A stretch of 64,000 nucleotides of DNA from Gammaproteobacteria bacterium (lineage in GTDB: Bacteria; Gemmatimonadota; Gemmatimonadetes; Longimicrobiales; Gaopeijiaceae), in NCBI GenBank assembly GCA_028821195.1, contig JAPPHB010000138.1:1-64000 (forward strand), given 5' to 3'. The notes below the pieces were generated by a model. That model saw only the letters and a program-made list of their open reading frames with translations, was not told the origin of the DNA and made no database searches. The translations under genes were made by a program, and so were the position numbers. Numbering within the stretch: position 1 is the first letter of the stretch; every line of letters starts with the position of its first letter. Of the stretch, positions 61,370-64,000 are shown in pieces.

Positions 61370-62665
61370 ATGAAGCCATCAATCCTTGAATTGAATCGCC
61401 TCTTAGACGACACACTGTTCGAGGAGATCTCTCAGGGCGTTGCACATATTATTGAGAACGCCGAGAGTCTGGAGTCGATGGCGGTCCGTCTCATTGAGCT
61501 AGGCGAGTACCGCGGGGCGAAGATGTTCCGTGCTCTCGCCGCGGAAGAGTCGGCGAAAGTCCTTATCCTTGTTGACGTAGTAAGGTGCCCACTTGAGGAG
61601 TCGGACAAGCGGATCGGGACACTGAGACGCTTCTACAGTCATCTCCCCAAACACATCCACGCTAGGGCATGCCAGTGGCGCACTGCCGATTTCGCGGAGC
61701 TAAAGCGAGCAATTCACCGTGAGCGACGCACTCTCTACCTCGATGGCCCCAACGAGGTCGATTGGATCTTTCAGAACTATGCTTCGACCGAGCGAGAACG
61801 ACCAATGTACGTCGACTACGTCAAGGATATCACCGAAGACGACGGCGATTGCTGGTGGTTGTCTCCCCTATCTGAACGCAAGTATTGGGAGAGCGAGTCG
61901 GCAACTCCTACGTCCCTCATCACTGCTCGTGCTCTTGACGGTATGGGGCTAACCACACCCGAAGGACTATCCATCGTTGCAGATGAATGGCGGCCGTTCA
62001 AGCCTGAGCCGGAGACAAGTTATTTCTTCGACTTATCTCCGCGAATAAAGCAGACTCTGCTTCGTGTGATGCATGAGGGACTGTGCCCCGAGATGCAGTC
62101 CCATTACTACTGGACAGTTATCGATCACTGGCCGTTTCCGCTATGGTCGCTCGATCTCACACCCTTGAAAATCACAGTAGAAGAACTGCGCGGAGAACGT
62201 AAAGAGGGTATTGAGGTTATCAAGATATTGGAAGCACAACGTGAGCCTCCGCCTCGAATATCGCGAGACACGCTGGAAGCACTGGATAAAGCATACGCAG
62301 AGTGGCGGTGCGATGAAGACCAGCTGATTAGTCGTTATGCCAGCAGCAGCGGGGATACCAGGTTGGTCGTGCTTACCGGTTCGCTAGGGCGTGAGATAGC
62401 ATCGCTGGAGTCAAACAAGAAGCTGAAGGATATGGTGTTTACGCTAACTCCCGAGGAACGCATGGACCTAATCACGCTGGGGTGGTTCGGGCGAGACCCT
62501 CAATCCGGCTGGGAGCATTGCTACCATCGTGCGCGGATGGTTGGCTTGGACGACTCTATCGACTATATATGCGGACTTGGCCGGTACTGGCTAAAGGGAT
62601 TCGAGCGGTGGAAAAGCGAGCCGGAGTTGCCGGCGAGCCTGAGGTCTGGTGGCCAGACGGTGTAA
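61370..62665 (+). CDS. AbiV-like (HEPN-type) protein with extended C-terminus
   Basis: A 431-residue protein. The first roughly 130 residues fit the AbiV abortive-infection family: SMAVRLIELGEYRGAKMFRA, the conserved AAEESAKVLIL (EExxK), and RRFYSHLPKHIHARACQW with the conserved H...KH...R. AbiV proteins are thought to be HEPN-like and to stop phage development. The remaining 300 residues have no motif I recognise; such an extension is unusual because AbiV is typically about 200 residues. GC content is visibly lower than the flanking genes, suggesting transfer. ATG 61370 follows GGAG; ATG 61340 is less supported. Confidence 0.6.
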   Translation: MKPSILELNRLLDDTLFEEISQGVAHIIENAESLESMAVRLIELGEYRGAKMFRALAAEESAKVLILVDVVRCPLEESDKRIGTLRRFYSHLPKHIHARACQWRTADFAELKRAIHRERRTLYLDGPNEVDWIFQNYASTERERPMYVDYVKDITEDDGDCWWLSPLSERKYWESESATPTSLITARALDGMGLTTPEGLSIVADEWRPFKPEPETSYFFDLSPRIKQTLLRVMHEGLCPEMQSHYYWTVIDHWPFPLWSLDLTPLKITVEELRGERKEGIEVIKILEAQREPPPRISRDTLEALDKAYAEWRCDEDQLISRYASSSGDTRLVVLTGSLGREIASLESNKKLKDMVFTLTPEERMDLITLGWFGRDPQSGWEHCYHRARMVGLDDSIDYICGLGRYWLKGFERWKSEPELPASLRSGGQTV

Positions 62666-62750
62666 CCGTGTTGAGACTTGTGAGGTCCGGCGTGCACTGC
62701 GGACCGCGAGAAGTCGGCGAAAACGGGAGTGGTGCGCGCTGGCCGCGGAA

Positions 62751-63878
62751 TCACTTCGAGGAGCCGATCGGGATATGTACGACAACATCGCCTCCGAACT
62801 CCAGACCAGCTAACTTGCAAGCTTGCTTAATCCGCCTCAGTTTGTCGGTGTTGCTGCAGTGAGTGGCGATCCACCATCCGCCGGGGAGAGATAGGGAGTA
62901 TTGGCGAAAATTGGGCTTGCCGGGATAGAGAAGTTCCTTGCTCTTGGCAACGTATTGGCGCACCCTGCCGTAGTGCTTTTCGGAGTACCGCCTGCAGAAG
63001 TCGGGGTCCATGGAAGCGAGGCGACGGAAGACAGCACCGAGCAACTCGGCTCCGGTGTCGAAGGTCTGGGTGCTTCCCTGGAAACTGAAGGAAGGTTTGC
63101 CTCCAGGCGCAACCGGCTGCACTTGGGGTGGAACTGGCTTGGGCGGTTTCTTCTTGGGTGCTGGTGCTTTGGTGCCTGGCGTGGCTTCGCCGATTCCGAT
63201 CTGCGCGCGGATGAACGCAGCAGCACGCTCGGGATCTGGGCGAACCTGCGTGGCAGCCTCTACTTTCTGTGAGAACAGGTCTAATAGCGAGGACTGGGGT
63301 TCGGAGAGCAGCTCCCTCCAAACCGAAGCGTACTTCGACGCTGCTTCCTTCTGAAAGTGAATTCGCTCGTAGTCGCGCTGGGCCCGTTTGCGCGCTGCAC
63401 CGGACCGGACATCGCCGACGTTCAGGTATCTCTGGAGCGTGCCGGCGGCATCGCTAGCATCCTCTTCGAGGAGGTTAATCCGCGCAAACTGTCGCTCGCC
63501 GTAGTCTCCCTGGCCGGCCGGGAAAAAGAAGCTCCATGTCTGACCGTCCGTTAGGACCGCGATCGGTACGCCCTGGTGAAAGCAGTATTCGAAGAGCTGC
63601 CTTTGCCCCTTGCTATCTGCTTTGCCGAGGTCCTTCACCTCGACGAGGACGGAGGGCTTGCCGGGCGGATGGCAGAGCGCGTAGTCGACCTTCCTGGAAC
63701 CAATTTTGAATTCTGGAGTCACCACCTGAACGTTGAAGACTGGCCACTCCAGCTCGTGGAGGACACGCTTCACGACTCCCTGGCTGATCTCTGCCTCGCT
63801 CCGGAAGCTGCCAACGGCGATGCCCTTGGCGAGATCTTCGATTGCCGAGAGGAGGGAGTCGGACATAGGGTAGCTCAT
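62751..63878 (-). CDS. type I restriction HsdR N-terminal-like nuclease protein
   Basis: A 375-residue protein. Residues 25-140 form a PD-(D/E)xK fold like the N-terminal nuclease domain of HsdR: SEAEISQGVVKRVLHELEW, Asp65 in KVDYALCH, and Glu80-Val-Lys82 in VLVEVKD, then GQRQLFEYCFHQGVPIAVLTDG. There is no helicase domain, so it is a stand-alone nuclease-like protein. A Pro/Lys-rich linker (about 235-260) leads to a C-terminal domain (about 265-370) that I do not recognise, with YVAKSKELLYPGKPN and GGWWIATHCSN. Starts at 63878 or 63866 are possible. It converges with the AbiV-like gene. Confidence 0.68.
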   Translation of the reverse strand: MSYPMSDSLLSAIEDLAKGIAVGSFRSEAEISQGVVKRVLHELEWPVFNVQVVTPEFKIGSRKVDYALCHPPGKPSVLVEVKDLGKADSKGQRQLFEYCFHQGVPIAVLTDGQTWSFFFPAGQGDYGERQFARINLLEEDASDAAGTLQRYLNVGDVRSGAARKRAQRDYERIHFQKEAASKYASVWRELLSEPQSSLLDLFSQKVEAATQVRPDPERAAAFIRAQIGIGEATPGTKAPAPKKKPPKPVPPQVQPVAPGGKPSFSFQGSTQTFDTGAELLGAVFRRLASMDPDFCRRYSEKHYGRVRQYVAKSKELLYPGKPNFRQYSLSLPGGWWIATHCSNTDKLRRIKQACKLAGLEFGGDVVVHIPIGSSK

Positions 63879-64000
63879 GGGGTTAGAGGGCGCGGATGCA
63901 TGGACGCGACGTTAGGCATCAGTAGTCTACAGCGTCGGCATGGTCAGCGCGAACGGATGGCTCAGGACTCCGCCGACGGATGATCACGAGTCAGCTGCCC
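63879..64000. other. window end, no gene seen
   Basis: No coding sequence is supported here. A second GTTAGGC heptamer occurs at 63911-63917 within GACGTTAGGC, the same decamer as at 457-466 near the other end of the window. No matching inverse core is visible in the last 120 bases. Confidence 0.4.

Overview
The window is a high-GC bacterial chromosome segment. Its gene content points to the phylum Gemmatimonadota or a close relative; this is an inference from gene families, since no rRNA or marker phylogeny is available. The hints are tandem CBM9/DUF5916 outer-membrane proteins, an ECF sigma/FecR/TonB operon with DUF4249 and STN domains, VPS10-like BNR proteins, and many secreted lipoprotein peptidases and amidohydrolases. 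Overlapping start/stop codons of the ATGA, GTGA and TGATG type are very common. No tRNA, rRNA or CRISPR array was seen.

Layout. 0-1 kb is nearly gene-free, with an HNH nuclease remnant and an attC-like inverted repeat. 1-4.1 kb carries ychF, a PNPOx-like protein and a DUF4328 protein on the minus strand, and a DUF1761 protein on the plus strand. 4.2-11.6 kb is a branched-chain amino acid block, leuA-terminator-ilvC-ilvD-leuC-leuD, followed by a coupled MATE-like membrane protein. 11.7-20 kb has two near-duplicate DUF5916 outer-membrane proteins enclosing copC, copD and doxX, then an M28 peptidase. 20-25 kb has an M19 dipeptidase and an operon of DDAH-like hydrolase, APC permease and AIR-synthase-like protein. 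25-34.2 kb is the most coherent regulatory unit: ECF sigma, FecR, TonB receptor, DUF4249 lipoprotein, a second STN-containing outer-membrane protein and a SUMF1-like protein, the last five joined by 1-4 nt overlaps. 34.3-41.5 kb has an N-acyl-D-amino-acid deacylase-like lipoprotein and an operon of exported hydantoinase, a TolB-like propeller broken at a poly-G tract, and a BNR lipoprotein. 42-49.2 kb has a beta-barrel, a leishmanolysin-like lipoprotein, an NCS2 permease fused to an anti-sigma-type ATPase domain, and a CocE/S15 hydrolase. 49.2-55.7 kb has an XRE/ImmA-like regulator, a cytochrome P450 and a 1130-residue VPS10-like propeller protein. 55.7-63.9 kb is a lower-GC accessory zone: AAA/DUF4143 ATPase, an AlbA_2/HATPase protein flanked by an 88-bp direct repeat, an NAD-dependent reductase, a sarcosine-oxidase-like enzyme, an AbiV-like protein and an HsdR-N nuclease-like protein.

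Together the core genes suggest a peptide- and amino-acid-scavenging heterotroph (M28, M19, S15/CocE, D-aminoacylase-like, hydantoinase, sarcosine-oxidase-like, APC permease) that also makes its own Leu/Val/Ile. The strongest candidates for unusual biology are two outer-membrane proteins sharing one STN signalling domain next to a single FecR, the permease/anti-sigma fusion, the repeat-flanked AlbA_2 gene inside a small defence-like island, and a possible phase-variable lipoprotein.
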